64,000 nucleotides of DNA, from NCBI RefSeq assembly GCF_900114205.1, contig NZ_FOSH01000005.1:124001-188000 (forward strand), read 5' to 3'. The notes beneath the pieces were generated by a model. That model saw only the letters and a list, made by a program, of their open reading frames with translations, did not search any database and had not been told where the DNA came from. Source of the DNA: Methylophaga sulfidovorans (lineage in GTDB: Bacteria > Pseudomonadota > Gammaproteobacteria > Nitrosococcales > Methylophagaceae). This document shows, in pieces, positions 1 to 8,879 of the stretch (positions within the stretch are counted from its first letter, which is position 1; the number at the start of each line of letters is the position of its first letter). The position numbers were made by a program, and so were the translations under genes.

Positions 1-162
1 GATATCTATCAGCTCGCCCGCCTGAGATTGAGACAGCATGGTATTTCACGTCTGTCCGGTGGTCATTATTGCACGATGACCGATGCATCCCGCTTTTTCT
101 CTTATCGACGTGATGGAGAGACTGGTCGTATGGTTTCGCTTATCTGGATCAGCAATAAATAA
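1..162 (+). CDS. pgeF: C-terminal end of a PgeF/YfiH-type laccase-domain protein (partial)
   Basis: The window opens inside this gene; 53 codons remain before TAA at 160-162. The visible tail has a GG-H-Y-CT start, then FFSYRRDGETGR and a hydrophobic end LIWI, the characteristic C-terminus of the YfiH/PgeF family. Family members are cytoplasmic copper- or zinc-binding proteins; the E. coli one removes wrongly incorporated L-Ser from peptidoglycan precursors. The Cys and following residues (CTMTD) belong to the metal-site region. The N-terminal part lies outside the window, so start, length and operon partners cannot be judged. Confidence 0.85.
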   Translation, partial: DIYQLARLRLRQHGISRLSGGHYCTMTDASRFFSYRRDGETGRMVSLIWISNK

Positions 163-201
163 GGTATCATTACCGGCTTAATTCAGCCTTGTTGGATCAT
201 T

Positions 202-1014
202 ATGGAATTACTCATCTGGATCATTGTTTTTAGTCTGGTAGGCGGACTATTAAGCGTTATTGTAGCCTCATCCTTTTTATTATTGCCTGAAAAACATCGC
301 ACGCTGGCCGTACCACATTTGGTTAGCTTCGCAATAGGCGCGATGCTGGGCGCGTCTTTTTTGGGTTTAATTCCACATGCCATTGAACACGAGTACGCCA
401 TCGATGCGCATGCTATCGGTTTAACATTGCTTATTGGCTTACTCACTTTCTTTGCTCTGGAGAAAATGGTGTTATGGCGGCACTGTCATAGCCATCATGG
501 TCATGAACATATCCCGGAATTAGACAGACCTGATCACCATGGTGGCCACCACCATAACCACAAACATAAATCTGCTGGTCCATTAATTCTGATTGGCGAT
601 ACGATTCATAACTTTGTGGATGGTATTTTGATTACTGCTGCCTTTTTAACTGATGTTCATCTTGGTATTGTCACTGCATTAGCTATTGCAGCCCATGAAA
701 TTCCACAAGAATTAGGTGACTTTGTCATCTTATTACACAGTGGTTTTAGCCGAAAAAAAGCACTCTATTACAATATTTTGTCGAGTCTAGGCACATTAGC
801 TGGTGCGCTAATTGGTTATTTCGCCCTATCCGGCATGCAGCATTTCTTGCCTTATGTCTTGTTAGTTGCAGCATCCAGCTTCATTTACGTGGCTGTTGCT
901 GATTTAATTCCTGGCCTGCACGAGAAAGTCAAACCTATTGAATCTTTTCAACAAATCAGTTTGATTGCCTTGGGCGTCGTATTTATCTATATCGCTCACA
1001 GCACGCTGCATTAA
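202..1014 (+). CDS. ZIP-family divalent metal transporter
   Basis: A 270-residue integral membrane protein with about eight hydrophobic segments. Residues about 94-123 form a very histidine-rich cytoplasmic loop of the kind that binds zinc. Helix motifs HNFVDGI and HEIPQELGDF are the two transport-site signatures of ZIP proteins, which import Zn, Fe or other divalent ions down their gradient. It begins 39 bases after the pgeF stop and ends 3 bases before waaF, so it may be cotranscribed with waaF. Substrate cannot be told from sequence. The family call is firm; there is no sign of damage. Confidence 0.9.
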   Translation: MELLIWIIVFSLVGGLLSVIVASSFLLLPEKHRTLAVPHLVSFAIGAMLGASFLGLIPHAIEHEYAIDAHAIGLTLLIGLLTFFALEKMVLWRHCHSHHGHEHIPELDRPDHHGGHHHNHKHKSAGPLILIGDTIHNFVDGILITAAFLTDVHLGIVTALAIAAHEIPQELGDFVILLHSGFSRKKALYYNILSSLGTLAGALIGYFALSGMQHFLPYVLLVAASSFIYVAVADLIPGLHEKVKPIESFQQISLIALGVVFIYIAHSTLH

Positions 1015-1017
1015 ATC

Positions 1018-2049
1018 ATGGCGGGAAGGAACCCTAATAAAAAGATTTTAATTGTCGGTCCATCGTGGGTGGGTGACATGGTGATGGCGCAATCACTTTT
1101 CATTGCGTTGAAAAAAAACAATCCAGCAGTCACCATCGATGTCCTCGCTATGGATTGGACACGCCCCCTGCTGCAGCGCATGCCAGAAGTTAATGAGGCC
1201 ATCAGCATGCCGATATCACATGGCATTTTTGGCTGGAAAATGCGTAAACAATTAGGCATCTCGCTACGCGATAAACACTATGACCAAGCGATTGTCCTGC
1301 CTAATTCGTGGAAGTCGGCATTAATTCCCTGGTTTGCAAAAATACCGCTCAGAACTGGATGGCTTGGTGAATATCGTTACGGCTTACTAAATGATGCCCG
1401 CAAACTCGACAAGCAAGCTTTACCTATGATGGTCGAGCGTTTTGTTGCTCTGGCTCATCCGGCATCACAATCCCGAACTAAACCGCCTTATGAAGCACCA
1501 TTAATGATTGCTGAGCCGGCCAATGAAGCAATTAATCCTAAACGTCCGTCGAGCGAGCAAAAACGACTTATTCTCTGCCCTGGTGCAGAGTTTGGGCCAG
1601 CCAAACAATGGCCAACCTCTCATTACGCCGCGTTAGCTGATTTTTTCCTGACATCTGGATGGCAAGTATTGATTCTTGGTTCCAAAGCAGATGTCAGCAC
1701 TGCTGAAGAAATCGTCAATCTTTGCCAGAATTCCTCGGACAATTTAATCAGCCTTGCTGGTCAGACACAATTAGAAGAAGCCATCGATTTATTAGGTACA
1801 GCCGATCAAGTAGTATCCAATGATTCAGGCTTAATGCATATTGCTGCGGCGTTACAGGTGCCATTAGTCGCTGTTTACGGCCCAACCTCACCGGCGTTTA
1901 CACCACCTTTAGCCAGCAATGCTCATATCATACAAATTGATATGGACTGTAGCCCGTGCTTCAAACGTAGCTGCCCTCTGGGCCATCATAATTGTATGAA
2001 ACAACTTTCTGTTGAAAGTGTTATCAGCCAAATAAAAGCAACAAGATGA
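1018..2049 (+). CDS. waaF: Lipopolysaccharide heptosyltransferase II (GT9)
   Basis: This 343-residue cytoplasmic enzyme would add the second L-glycero-D-manno-heptose to the LPS inner core from ADP-heptose. It shows the GT9 layout: N-terminal ILIVGPSWVGDMVMAQSLF, a central LCPGAEFGPAKQWP segment, and the C-terminal donor site VSNDSGLMHIAAAL followed by VAVYGPTSP. The C-terminal Cys cluster (DCSPCFKRSCPLGHHNC) is usual for WaaF. Length matches the family (about 340-350). The next gene overlaps its end by 4 bases (ATGA), so the two are probably translationally coupled. The partner WaaC is at 16407-17444 on the other strand. Confidence 0.95.
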   Translation: MAGRNPNKKILIVGPSWVGDMVMAQSLFIALKKNNPAVTIDVLAMDWTRPLLQRMPEVNEAISMPISHGIFGWKMRKQLGISLRDKHYDQAIVLPNSWKSALIPWFAKIPLRTGWLGEYRYGLLNDARKLDKQALPMMVERFVALAHPASQSRTKPPYEAPLMIAEPANEAINPKRPSSEQKRLILCPGAEFGPAKQWPTSHYAALADFFLTSGWQVLILGSKADVSTAEEIVNLCQNSSDNLISLAGQTQLEEAIDLLGTADQVVSNDSGLMHIAAALQVPLVAVYGPTSPAFTPPLASNAHIIQIDMDCSPCFKRSCPLGHHNCMKQLSVESVISQIKATR

Positions 2050-3554
2050 AACCGTTAAACTCGCTTTTTTTAGATTTATCCCTTAGCAATACTCGCCTAT
2101 TTACGGCGTTTTTTAGTCTATTATTTTCCATACTGGCATTCACTAATGATCAATTAATCAATAGTGATGGCGTTTTGTATATGAACATGGCAAAGGCCTA
2201 TATAGATGGAGGACTTACTGCTACAGCCTCAATGTATGACTGGCCGTTTTTTTCCATTTTGATTGCAGAGTTTCATCAGTTTACAGGCCTCAAACTCGAA
2301 TTTAGCGGACAGATTATCAACAGCCTTCTTTTTGTTGTTTTTACTGACGCACTGGTTCTTATTGCTAACAAATTATTAACGAACCTAAGATATGTTTTTA
2401 TTGCAGCCCTGCTAATTCTGTGCTTTTCCACTTTAAATGACTATCGCAGCTATATTATTAGAGATATTGGTTATTGGGCATTTATCTCTATTTCCATCTA
2501 CCGAACCCTTATCTTTTTAGAAAAACCTAGCTGGATAAATGGGATTTACTGGCAATTATCCAGCTTATTAGCCCTGTTATTCCGTGTTGAAGCTATTGTT
2601 ATTATTCTGGCAACGCCTCTCTTCATCGTGTTCCAACTAGGATTTAGAGACGGATTAAAATCAGCTATTAAACTCTGTTCATTGTTTCTTCTTGGTGGCG
2701 TATTGGCTGCAGTCGTATTTACTCAACAACAAGGCTTAATGAACGCCTTCGGTAAACTGTTAAGCGTGACGCAGTTTCTTGACTACTCAGCTATCACAAA
2801 TGAATTCCATAACAAGACAACTGTTCTAGGTAATGAATTATTGAACCAGTATTCAGAAAGATACAGCGGAATGATTTTGGCTTCAGGCCTGGTTTATATG
2901 TTATTGGCAAAAATCATTACCGGCTTATCGCCCCTTAATCTTATTTTATTTACATTTGCTAAACTCCAGCATAAGAAAGGATCATCTAACGATAATACTC
3001 GTCATTTCTTGCTTTTCTTTATTGGCATCAATCTCATTATTTTACTTGCGTTCCTATTCAAACATTACTTCATGAGTACTCGTTATGCTGTCATGTTAAT
3101 AACTGCTCTGATGCTACTCATGCTACCTGCAATGTGTCGGCTGATTGATGATTACTGGCAAGCAAAAAATAAAATCGCAGTCATATTAATTCCGTTCTTG
3201 CTTGTCGCCAGCCTTATAGATACTTTCACTAGTAGTGTAAAAAAAGGCTATATAAAAGAAACAGCAATATGGGCGAGCCAACATTTGCCAGAAAATAGTC
3301 AAGTTCTTACCAACGATATTTTTATTGATTTTTATTTCAATGAAAATAAACCTAAGACGCCGCTAAAACTGAATCGAGAACTTGAGGTTTCACCTGATTT
3401 TGATTACTTGATCGTAGTAGAAAAAAAATCTCATCAAGATGATGAAAAGACATACAGTCACTGGGCTCTTAAACCTGTACATCAAAATCAAAACACCAGA
3501 GGTGACAGAGCTATCATCTACAAACTTATTACTCCACCAGAAATGGAAGAATAA
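2046..3554 (+). CDS. Polytopic membrane protein, probable GT-C-type glycosyltransferase
   Basis: A 502-residue protein with ten or more hydrophobic stretches and a soluble C-terminal tail of about 90 residues. A conserved-looking acidic site in the first outer loop (NSDGVLYMNMAKAY, Asp at about 41) followed by a long helical array is the general plan of GT-C enzymes (dolichyl-phosphate-mannose mannosyltransferase/ArnT type), which move sugars from polyprenyl-phosphate donors on the periplasmic side. I do not recognise the exact family. It sits in an operon between waaF (4-base overlap) and a GT4 gene (directly abutting), so a role in surface glycan assembly is likely. Base composition is strikingly AT-rich compared with waaF. 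Confidence 0.6.
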   Translation: MKPLNSLFLDLSLSNTRLFTAFFSLLFSILAFTNDQLINSDGVLYMNMAKAYIDGGLTATASMYDWPFFSILIAEFHQFTGLKLEFSGQIINSLLFVVFTDALVLIANKLLTNLRYVFIAALLILCFSTLNDYRSYIIRDIGYWAFISISIYRTLIFLEKPSWINGIYWQLSSLLALLFRVEAIVIILATPLFIVFQLGFRDGLKSAIKLCSLFLLGGVLAAVVFTQQQGLMNAFGKLLSVTQFLDYSAITNEFHNKTTVLGNELLNQYSERYSGMILASGLVYMLLAKIITGLSPLNLILFTFAKLQHKKGSSNDNTRHFLLFFIGINLIILLAFLFKHYFMSTRYAVMLITALMLLMLPAMCRLIDDYWQAKNKIAVILIPFLLVASLIDTFTSSVKKGYIKETAIWASQHLPENSQVLTNDIFIDFYFNENKPKTPLKLNRELEVSPDFDYLIVVEKKSHQDDEKTYSHWALKPVHQNQNTRGDRAIIYKLITPPEMEE

Positions 3555-4673
3555 TTGCTAGTGAAACGAAATGTGTTACTACTGTGCCATGGATATGAAG
3601 CACCTTTTTTAAGTGTGGCTAATCAATATGCTGCCTTATTCAAGAATACCGATTTCCGGGTTATTACTGTGTTTATTAAAGGGCAACACAATTCCGAAGT
3701 CGTTGAGCAGTCTGGCGCTGATGAAGTGATTTTCTTAAATGCAACGTCTAAGCAAATGAGAGGGCTTAAACGACAGCTAATCAAAAAAGTCCGTCAGCTT
3801 CATCAACAATATCAATTTGAGTTTGTAATCGCTCACCGTTATAAATCCATCTATATCGCCAGCCATATTAAACATTTATTTGTTATCGGGGTGGCGCATA
3901 TAGACGGCGTTTTTAGCCCTTTCATGAGAAAATTATTTGCTTTTTTACACCAAAAAAACTTATTGCTTTTAGGCGTATCAAAAGCCATTCGAGATGATAT
4001 AAGAAAAAGTCTTTTTTTATTTGATGATAAAAAAGTACAACATCTTTATAACTCCCTAGACTTTGATTCGATTAGAGAAAAACAACTACCTCGAGATGAA
4101 GCTCGACGGGCCTTATCCCTTCCTGATGATCACTATTTATTTGTGAATGTCGGTCGTTTACATGAAGATAAAGATCAAACAACATTAATTAAAGCCTTTG
4201 CTCATGTTCACATGGAGTTGCCAAATACAAAGCTTGTACTGGCGGGAAAAGGGCGGCTGGAACAACGACTCAAATCATTAGTGAATGAACTGAATCTGAC
4301 TGAAAAAGTTATTTTTCTTGGTATGGTTCCTGAGTTCTATAAATATTTGCACGCTTTTGATACTTTTGTACTTAGTTCAATTCGAGAAGGTTTACCGGTT
4401 TCTTTACTTGAAGCCTTCGCAGCGGAACAAATTTGTATTGCGTCTGAGTGTAATGGAAACGCTGAAGCAATTTCTGAGGCTGGCTACTCTTTTCCCGTGG
4501 GTGATGATAAAAAGCTGGCAGAACACTTGAAGACAACTTTTCATCTCAATAACGCTGAACGAACTAATATAATTCTCAAAGTGAATAAAAAAATTAGCGA
4601 GCACTTTACAGAATCTGCAGTCCGTCAATTTTTCTGGTCAATGCCTGAACTTAAAAAGCATTTGAAGAAATAA
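3555..4673 (+). CDS. GT4-family glycosyltransferase in the LPS core operon
   Basis: A 372-residue GT-B enzyme. The C-terminal half has the GT4 donor fold: VNVGRLHEDKDQTTLIKAF, then KLVLAGKGRLEQRL, and the EX7E region SSIREGLPVSLLEAFA, which binds the nucleotide-sugar phosphate. No signal peptide; it would act at the inner face of the membrane. The start is TTG at 3555, directly after the previous TAA; GTG at 3561 is an equally possible start. By position next to a kinase and a carbamoyltransferase it could be a core-sugar transferase like WapH of Pseudomonas, but donor and acceptor are unknown. AT-rich like the preceding gene. Confidence 0.8.
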   Translation: MLVKRNVLLLCHGYEAPFLSVANQYAALFKNTDFRVITVFIKGQHNSEVVEQSGADEVIFLNATSKQMRGLKRQLIKKVRQLHQQYQFEFVIAHRYKSIYIASHIKHLFVIGVAHIDGVFSPFMRKLFAFLHQKNLLLLGVSKAIRDDIRKSLFLFDDKKVQHLYNSLDFDSIREKQLPRDEARRALSLPDDHYLFVNVGRLHEDKDQTTLIKAFAHVHMELPNTKLVLAGKGRLEQRLKSLVNELNLTEKVIFLGMVPEFYKYLHAFDTFVLSSIREGLPVSLLEAFAAEQICIASECNGNAEAISEAGYSFPVGDDKKLAEHLKTTFHLNNAERTNIILKVNKKISEHFTESAVRQFFWSMPELKKHLKK

Positions 4674-4736
4674 GTATTTAATAGTGTGATAATTTATGTC
4701 TGTGATTATGGTGAGAGAAGCAATCAGAGCGCTAGA

Positions 4737-5471
4737 ATGTCAGGATTAAAACAAGCACAAACATTATCGGACTCAGATTATTTTGAACAGTTATGGCAAC
4801 TGGATACAGAATGGTTCGAGCCCCCAAACCATAGACGTGGTGGCTGGAGTGGCGTAGTTAAGTATGTACTGGAAACAACAGATGGCGCTATTAATGTGTT
4901 TATCAAACGCCAGGAAAACCATCGCACTAAAACATGGCGTCATCCATTAAAAGGCATTCATACCTTTCAAAAAGAATATAACAATATCCTCAGACTCACG
5001 GCGAATCATATCCCGACACTTGAACCTGTCTATTTTTCATGTGATGCGTCAAGGGCGATTTTGGTAACAAAAGAACTTATTGGTTACCAATCTCTCGAAA
5101 ACATTTCTCCCCTAAACTTATCAAATGCATCACGAAAACAGTTACTTAAAGCAATAGCTCATGTATTAGTGAATATGCATCAAGCGCATTTCCAACATAA
5201 TTCACTTTACCCCAAACATATTTTTGCTAAGCCAGTCGCCAATGGCTGGGATATAAAAATAATCGATTTGGAGAAAATGAAACGCACTCTATTGGTCAGA
5301 CAATCAATGCTGAGAGATCTGGGCACGCTGGAACGTCATGCTAATCAAGACTGGTCGATGAAAGACCGCGTTTTCTTTTTACAGCAATACTTCAATGAGC
5401 AACCATTATCTAAAAAGACTAGACAACTTTTGCATAAGATTGCTAAGCCCAAAAAAGCAAAACGTCATTAG
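4737..5471 (+). CDS. InaA/WaaP-type LPS kinase-like protein
   Basis: About 244 residues. The segment WFEPPNHRRGGWSGV followed by VFIKRQ (candidate ATP-binding Lys at about residue 57) is typical of the InaA branch of the LPS kinase family (PF06293). A later IDLEKMKR gives the metal-binding Asp. Where WaaP has the catalytic His-Arg-Asp, this protein has HNSLYPKHIF, so the usual catalytic Asp is absent, as in InaA-like members. I chose ATG at 4737; an in-frame GTG at 4686 would add 17 residues without similarity to the family. It lies between a GT4 gene and the carbamoyltransferase gene, supporting a role in core decoration; activity is unproven. Confidence 0.72.
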   Translation: MSGLKQAQTLSDSDYFEQLWQLDTEWFEPPNHRRGGWSGVVKYVLETTDGAINVFIKRQENHRTKTWRHPLKGIHTFQKEYNNILRLTANHIPTLEPVYFSCDASRAILVTKELIGYQSLENISPLNLSNASRKQLLKAIAHVLVNMHQAHFQHNSLYPKHIFAKPVANGWDIKIIDLEKMKRTLLVRQSMLRDLGTLERHANQDWSMKDRVFFLQQYFNEQPLSKKTRQLLHKIAKPKKAKRH

Positions 5472-5535
5472 TCGTGTTGACCGACTGCATGCGATATACT
5501 TACACGCTGTTTAACTCAAAGACATATATCACATC

Positions 5536-7257
5536 ATGATCGTTTTAGGTTTGTCTGGCGCGGTAAATCACGACGCCTCTGCTGCTTTATATATCGATGG
5601 AAAGCTTGTAGCTGCTGCTGAAGAGGAGCGTTTTCTGCGTGACAAGCACGCCAAAGGAAAAATGCCTTATGAAGCCACTAAATTCTGTTTAGAACAGGCT
5701 GGTATTCGTCCCGATCAGATTGATATTGTGGCTTTCCCTTACGCTGAGATTGGCCTGAAATCACCAGCACGCTGGCATTATGCAAAACGTCACTGGTATG
5801 CCCCTGACCGCGCGCTGACTGCATTGTTTAGTGGCAACCGCCGATACTGGCGTAATCACCGCAATGTGATGAAGTTATTAGATGATCTGGGTATCGGTGC
5901 GAAGCGCGTTAAATTTGTCCCTGTTGAACATCATTTAGCGCATGCCAGTAGTGCCTACCATTTGAGTGGTTTTAAAGAAAAAACAGCCATTATCGGTATT
6001 GATGGTAAAGGCGAATATGCCACTACCTTTTTTGGTTATGGTGAAAATGGCAAGATTCATAAGATAAAAGAATTCTATGATCCGGACTCGCTTGGCGGTG
6101 TCTATGGTGCATTAACAGAATATCTTGGCTTTGAAATGCTGGATGGCGAATTCAAAGTAATGGGTATGGCCCCTTACGGTAATCCGAAACGTTTCGACTT
6201 TTCACGTTTAATTGACTACAAAGACGGTGACTTCAAGGTTAATACGAAACTGGTCAATGTCGTAGGCACTCGCCGTTTCAAAAAGAATGGCAAAGGTTAC
6301 TTTTTCAGCCCCGAGTTAATCGAATGGCTTGGCCCAATGCGTGAAGGTGATGAAAAAGATGAACCATATATCGATTACGCGGCAAGCATCCAGGATCTCT
6401 TAGAAAAAACAGCCTTAAAACTGATTGATTTTTATCTGGGTGACATTATTAAAGAGACTGGAAAAATAGCTTATGCCGGTGGTGTTGCTCTTAATGTGAA
6501 ACTCAATCAACGTATTATCGCTATGCCCGGTGTAAAAGAACTGTTTGTGCAACCAGCGGCAAGTGATGCGGGTACAGCTATTGGTGCTGCCAGCTATGCA
6601 TCACAATTAGCGGGTGTACCCGTAGAAAAAATGGAGCATGTCTACTTAGGCCCAGCCTATACAACAGAACAATGTATTGAGGCATGCGAACAATACGAGC
6701 AGCCAGTTAAATGGCAAAAAATGAGTAATGTCACGGCTGAAACGGCTAAAATACTGGCGGATGGTAATCCGGTTTCCTGGTTCCAGGGACATATGGAGTT
6801 TGGACCTCGCGCTCTAGGTAATCGAAGTATTCTGGGTTCACCCAGTCATTCAGGCGTAGCTGACAGAATTAATGCTCAAATTAAATATCGTGAACGTTGG
6901 CGTCCCTTCTGTCCTAGTATGCTGGATACAATTGCGCCAGAAATATTACAGACAGATCACCCTAGCCCATATATGACATTTACATTTGATGTGGCTGAAA
7001 GCTGGAAATCACGTATTCCTGAAGTGGTGCATGAGGATGGTACGGCTCGAGCTCAAATCGTCACTGAAGCAACCAACCCTCGTTACTACTCACTGCTGCA
7101 GGAAATGGAAAAACTCACGGGCAACGGTGTGGTTTTAAACACCTCGTTGAATCGTCGTGGTGAGCCGATGGTATGTAGCCCCACTGATGCATTAAATATG
7201 TTTTTCGGTTCTGATCTACAGTATTTAGTGATGGAAGATATACTCATCACTAAGTAA
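5536..7257 (+). CDS. NodU/CmcH-family O-carbamoyltransferase, probably LPS-core acting
   Basis: A 573-residue protein with both family domains. The N-terminal Kae1-like domain has GLSGAVNHDASAAL and the metal-binding His pair in VEHHLAHASSAYH; the C-terminal YrdC-like domain has FQGHMEFGPRALGNRSIL. Members transfer a carbamoyl group from carbamoyl phosphate, via carbamoyl-AMP, to a sugar hydroxyl. In Pseudomonas a relative encoded in the waa/wap cluster is associated with carbamoylation of the inner-core heptose; the equivalent setting here (WaaF, WaaP, WaaG, kinases) suggests the same substrate. It ends 4 bases from the convergent yrbL stop, with no clear terminator between them. Confidence 0.88.
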   Translation: MIVLGLSGAVNHDASAALYIDGKLVAAAEEERFLRDKHAKGKMPYEATKFCLEQAGIRPDQIDIVAFPYAEIGLKSPARWHYAKRHWYAPDRALTALFSGNRRYWRNHRNVMKLLDDLGIGAKRVKFVPVEHHLAHASSAYHLSGFKEKTAIIGIDGKGEYATTFFGYGENGKIHKIKEFYDPDSLGGVYGALTEYLGFEMLDGEFKVMGMAPYGNPKRFDFSRLIDYKDGDFKVNTKLVNVVGTRRFKKNGKGYFFSPELIEWLGPMREGDEKDEPYIDYAASIQDLLEKTALKLIDFYLGDIIKETGKIAYAGGVALNVKLNQRIIAMPGVKELFVQPAASDAGTAIGAASYASQLAGVPVEKMEHVYLGPAYTTEQCIEACEQYEQPVKWQKMSNVTAETAKILADGNPVSWFQGHMEFGPRALGNRSILGSPSHSGVADRINAQIKYRERWRPFCPSMLDTIAPEILQTDHPSPYMTFTFDVAESWKSRIPEVVHEDGTARAQIVTEATNPRYYSLLQEMEKLTGNGVVLNTSLNRRGEPMVCSPTDALNMFFGSDLQYLVMEDILITK

Positions 7258-7261
7258 GACC

Positions 7262-7852
7262 TCAGATTGCTTTAGCTATAACTGACGAATCAGGGTGTTT
7301 TTTTGATAAAAGCACCCTAAACTTTTCCCATTTCCGTTCAATCTTCTTTTTGCCGAAAAATCGAATATAGCTACTTATCGGAATGATATCTGAGTTGCCG
7401 ATATTATCGATAATCAAACACCTCAATCCATCATTTTTTTGCTGCAAAACCATATTTTTCGGTTTGAGTGTCATGGTAATAATGTTCTGTTCTAACAAGT
7501 CTTGTTTCAATCTAATCAGAGATTGGCTAATGGGTTCGACTAATGCAGGTGTCGACGCCAGATTATCCAGATAAAACTCTAATGTTTTTGAAACCTGACC
7601 ATCCTCGTCACGAATCAAATCAAACACCGCACCAGGACCCATATTGGTGTCTTCATTACCATAAAATCGTGGCAAACTTAGCCAGTCGATATTTCGCTGC
7701 TGTAAAAAACGATAATAAGCCTGTTCACGGCGAGTTTCTTCTTCACCACGTAAAACGACGACTTTAACGCATTTTGATTCATCATCAGGATGCACATGCA
7801 CTTCTCTGTGCAGTCCCTTACCAACTAATGTTGTACTGGATAACTCAAGCAT
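7262..7852 (-). CDS. yrbL: YrbL-family kinase-like protein
   Basis: A 196-residue cytoplasmic protein. The N-terminus (LVGKGLHREVHVHPDD, then CVKVVVLRG) matches the start of E. coli YrbL, a PhoP/Q-regulated protein of unknown activity with a protein-kinase-like fold. LKPKNMVLQ and LIIDNIG correspond to the catalytic-loop and metal-binding segments. I start it at ATG 7852, whose bases overlap the galE stop region; ATG at 7864 is possible. A longer reading up to 7936 would run deep into galE and lacks similarity. It is the last gene of the waaP-to-yrbL minus-strand operon. It may phosphorylate a surface glycan, but no substrate is known. Confidence 0.8.
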   Translation of the reverse strand: MLELSSTTLVGKGLHREVHVHPDDESKCVKVVVLRGEEETRREQAYYRFLQQRNIDWLSLPRFYGNEDTNMGPGAVFDLIRDEDGQVSKTLEFYLDNLASTPALVEPISQSLIRLKQDLLEQNIITMTLKPKNMVLQQKNDGLRCLIIDNIGNSDIIPISSYIRFFGKKKIERKWEKFRVLLSKKHPDSSVIAKAI

Positions 7853-8879
7853 CACTGTATCCATTAGGGTTTTGACTCTGCCAACGCCATGCATCGCTGA
7901 CCATATCATCAAGTGATTTCTCAGCAGTCCAGCCAAGTAATGATTTTGCTAACGCAGGATCAGCATAATTGATGGCAACATCACCCGCCCGGCGTTCAAC
8001 AATTTGATACTTCACTTGTTTATTTGAGGCTTGCTCAAAAGCTGCAATCACTTCAAGTACGCTGTAACCTTGACCAGTACCAAGATTGACCGCTTTACAA
8101 CATGACGCTGTTGCTTCAGATTCCAGCCAGTTAAGTGCTTCAAGATGCCCCCGAGCTAAATCCATCACATGAATGTAATCACGTACGCCTGTACCATCGA
8201 TTGTGTCATAGTCACCTCCAAACACAGACAAGCACTCTCGTTTACCAATCGCAGTTTGTGTCACATAGGGCATTAAATTGTTAGGAATGGCACTGGGGTC
8301 TTCACCGATTAAGCCCGACTCATGCGCCCCTGCCGGATTAAAGTAGCGTAGCAATACAACACTTAATGTGTCTGGCGAGGCTTTCACCATATCTGCCAGA
8401 ATCTCTTCTATCATCAACTTGGTGCGCCCATACGGATTAGTCGCTGATGTTGGAAATGTTTCATTGACAGGCATGGAAGCTGGATCACCATAGACCGTGG
8501 CTGAAGAACTAAACACAAAATTTTTCACGGAGAACTGTTGCATGGCCTCCAGTAAAACGAAGGTGGCATCAAGATTATTCTGGTAATACATCAAAGGAAA
8601 TGCGCATGACTCGCCAACCGCTTTCAGGCCTGCCAGATGGATAACGGCATCAATGGCATGAGTATTAAAAATACCTTGCAATGCGGTTTTATCTCGGCAA
8701 TCAGCCTTATAAAAGGCCAGTTTTTTACCGGTAATCTGACTGACGCGATCCAGTGCAATGGCTGAACTATTGCTAAGATTATCGACAACAACGACATCAA
8801 AACCAGCTTCTAATAACACCACACAGATATGTGAGCCAATGTAGCCCGCACCACCGGTAACTAATACCGTTTTTGTCAT
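7845..8879 (-). CDS. galE: UDP-glucose 4-epimerase
   Basis: A 344-residue NAD-dependent short-chain dehydrogenase-type enzyme converting UDP-glucose and UDP-galactose. The NAD site VLVTGGAGYIGSH is at the start; VFSSSATVYGDP carries the catalytic Ser/Thr and NPYGRTKLMIEE the YxxxK pair; RYFNPAGAHESG and the length fit GalE. It overlaps the waaG stop by one base (ATAATG), so the genes are coupled. It probably supplies UDP-galactose (or UDP-hexosamine) for the LPS core made by neighbouring transferases. It is not HldD: that enzyme has a different N-terminal signature. Confidence 0.93.
   Translation of the reverse strand: MTKTVLVTGGAGYIGSHICVVLLEAGFDVVVVDNLSNSSAIALDRVSQITGKKLAFYKADCRDKTALQGIFNTHAIDAVIHLAGLKAVGESCAFPLMYYQNNLDATFVLLEAMQQFSVKNFVFSSSATVYGDPASMPVNETFPTSATNPYGRTKLMIEEILADMVKASPDTLSVVLLRYFNPAGAHESGLIGEDPSAIPNNLMPYVTQTAIGKRECLSVFGGDYDTIDGTGVRDYIHVMDLARGHLEALNWLESEATASCCKAVNLGTGQGYSVLEVIAAFEQASNKQVKYQIVERRAGDVAINYADPALAKSLLGWTAEKSLDDMVSDAWRWQSQNPNGYSDA

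Noticed and set aside
7845-8879. Reading the epimerase as HldD, which the heptose pathway needs
   Set aside because: Sequence motifs and length are those of GalE; the N-terminal and catalytic regions do not fit HldD.
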